A DNA stretch of 64,000 nt from Apostichopus californicus (taxonomy: Eukaryota; Echinodermata; Holothuroidea; Aspidochirotida; Stichopodidae): positions 1 through 64,000 of the forward strand of contig JAIPMN010002591.1 of NCBI GenBank assembly GCA_020650975.1, read 5' to 3'. Within the stretch, counting starts at the first letter, position 1, and each line of letters begins with the position of its first letter. A program made the position numbers and the translations under genes. Positions 61,665-64,000 of this stretch are shown here, piece after piece. A model generated the notes under the pieces. The model did not search any database. It was not told the origin of the DNA and was given only the letters and a program-made list of their open reading frames with translations.

Positions 61665-64000
61665 AAGTACCATCCTCTGGTGAAGAACCCAAAATTAGTT
61701 CATAGATAAAATGTAGGTGGACCTCATGTTGATTGATTGCCGTATGCATTGCCAAACAGAATAATGTTAAAATGTAAAATTAGAGTTTGTTTCTTTATAC
61801 CCGTAGAACAGGTCATAGCAAAAGGTGAGCTTGACACCCCTAACCTCTGCTAAAATGGCAAAGAAGAAAGATAGAAAGAAACTGACTAGAAGAGGAGAAG
61901 ATGTAGACTGATTACACACCGATGGCATTTCAAAAAGAGAAAAGAATATGAAAGAAGGGAAAATGATAAGGATTAACCATATGTCATCTTGTGTGGGAAG
62001 CCTATAGTTTCCATGTTATTACAGTATAACTTCATGACTTATGGGAAATTGGCTTTTTCTCTTTCTGTTTATATCTTTAATAGAGGATAGTGTAAACGAT
62101 TTAAAAGCTAAATGTAAAACTGCACACACAAGTTTAAGACCTAGTTCTAAGGCACATGCTTTATGATCCAACATGGAACATATATATTAAAGCCCAAAAT
62201 ATTTAAAAAAATTACACTTGAAAAAGCTGTGTGCATCGTGTATCTGGTTTTGTAATGTCTTTGCACCAATCTGACAAAGTCACCTCTGAAATTACCGTCC
62301 TGCTTCAGAGATCATGACCCTTAAACTCCGTGGTTACGGGTATTTGCAAGCAAATGATACTTACCTGTCTTTTCTATACTAATGCACTCTTTCCATCTAC
62401 TGTACGTAATCTTTTTTAAAAAGGATTTCCAGGTGACAAAACCATGTGAAACTTATATTTGAAAGAAATATACATTCCACACTGCTGATTGAAAAACCCA
62501 ATCTTGATATCTTGCCCAGGCTATAAACTTGTCATATTTATCACTGCATCTTCCAGGTCAGTGCAATCTGACTAGTCCTTCCTATCTGTAGATCTACCGT
62601 ACTAGTTCAGAGCTCTATCCGGTTATAAGCTTATATCTGATTGGCTGATTGTTCGAATCTTATTTGCGAGTTATACATACCTTTTACTAAATATTAGAAC
62701 ATTTTGTTGTTCCTTGCAAAAAAAATATGTAATGTACCATTCTTCTAGTGGCAAACACCCTAAACCTGGAACTGGTTAAGAAAATTAACAGATGACGGAA
62801 AGTACCTTTAATACCCGTCTATGTTCAACATCTTTACTCAAATCAACCTTGCCCACAGAAGTTGGTAACAATTTAGCACTGTGCCTCTCCCCCCCCCCCA
62901 TTATCCCCCTTCAGTGTCACTGCCCGAATCCCCTTCCTTTTGGATACTAATTTCTGAAGTTTATTCAACATTTTCTTGAGGTTCATATCAAACAATTAAA
63001 ATTGTCAAAATCATGACCAAAGAATGAAAACAATACAGGGTTGAGTATGGGCTTAATATGACCACCTCAAAAATCTCAGCAAGGCTTCATAACAGCTTAG
63101 TCCTCTCAGAAGACAGCAGTTTGTGAGAGGAGGGAGGTTAAATGGGACAGGAAATTTGCCCTTTAAATTGTCATTTTTGTTAGAGAATATCAATTAAATA
63201 ATTGCTCAGTGGCACATCAATTTTTAATTTTTTTCGAAAACAGGAGGGGAAAAACGCACTCTGTTATTAACGAAACCTCCATAAGACATTTTATCCACAT
63301 TGGGAAATGGTAGATTTGGAAGGAGGAGAGCGGTGACGTCGGAGAGAGCCATAGGGGGCGCCATGCAAGAATGTTACCAATAAGCTCGCGGTAGCACGGA
63401 GGGGCAACGAAAGGAAACAGGAAAAGTACCTCCCAAAGGACATATTTATTCAAAGCTACAGGTAAGTTAAAGGTATGCTGTAATGGCCCAAAATATGCTA
63501 GATATTCAAATATGGTCACCTTGGTCAAAATTCTTAAACTGTTTTTATTACAACTGTTGAGGAAGTTTTCCTCACTGGGACATTCAGTCATCTTGTGTGT
63601 TCCTTAACAATGTCTGAGAACAATTTGGGGAGTAAAGAACTCCAGGAAAGTACTTTTCGAAAACTTCTAGCAATTATAGCGTGCTATAATTTGGGGCCTA
63701 TACTGACTACCTTTAAATTCGCATTTCCCCATCCATAAACCCCTCCTGCCTTGGCCTACCCCCATCTATCCCCTTAAGCCTAAGCCCCAATCCTATCCCC
63801 AGGGTTAGTTCCTTGCTTCAGGTATGCTTCATTCTTCACCCACAAACAACATCACTTTAACACCCGAATAATGCCTTTACCAGCTTCACGTCGTAAAGTA
63901 TCATTTAGAAACATCGGCCGTAATTATTACACAAACGTTCTTATAGCCAACGTATCACTGTTATTTCCTACTTTCTATTTATTTTTCCCGTTTCCACCGT

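Larger units (their letters stand above)
58711..64000. other. Upstream region of POU6
   Basis: No coding exon is recognised. It contains paired hairpins (58784-58850), the ATT and AT microsatellites, a C run at 62889 and, near 63290-63470, a GC-richer block with a TGACGTC site and a plus-strand donor-like ctacag then gtaagt. The true 5' end of the POU6 transcript must lie in this region or beyond, because exon 1 has an acceptor-like upstream border. Confidence 0.5.

Overview
This 64 kb window looks like nuclear DNA of a marine invertebrate, probably an echinoderm or another deuterostome. The evidence is AT-rich non-coding DNA, multi-exon genes with GT-AG introns, vertebrate-like protein sequences, TAGGCCTA-type motif clusters and long C/G homopolymer runs. 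The species is an inference and is not shown directly by the sequence. Four protein-coding genes can be assembled exon by exon with consistent reading phase at every junction. No viral or LTR element and no tRNA, rRNA or CRISPR feature was recognised.

Layout. (1) 1-12095: a minisatellite at the left edge, a SINE fragment, then sequence with no gene I can support. (2) 12130-18186 (+): BBS5, the phosphoinositide-binding BBSome subunit, ten coding exons, 347 aa, apparently complete. (3) 20947-25697 (-): a seven-exon gene for a 590-aa protein that I do not recognise, convergent with BBS5. (4) 25988-34514 (+): shugoshin, eight coding exons, about 1359 aa, head-to-head with the unknown gene across about 290 bp that holds a CRE-like palindrome and a CCAAT box. 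(5) 34515-45039: gene-free, with dispersed repeats and simple repeats; it presumably includes 3' UTRs. (6) 45040-58667 (-): a class VI POU-homeodomain gene, POU6F2-like, ten coding exons, 659 aa, with large introns containing a complete hAT-type MITE, two tRNA-derived SINE copies, tandem arrays and an assembly gap next to a duplicated exon fragment. (7) 58711-64000: upstream and 5' DNA of the POU6 gene with microsatellites.

The genes do not form a pathway or operon. BBS5 acts in cilia, shugoshin protects centromeric cohesin, and POU6F2 is a transcription factor. The only arrangement that suggests shared regulation is the compact divergent promoter of shugoshin and the unknown gene. The best leads are that unknown gene, the destruction-box and KEN degradation signals in shugoshin, a GGCCTA motif cluster near the 5' ends of genes, a hammerhead-like motif next to a dispersed repeat, and a possible conserved non-coding island in a POU6 intron.
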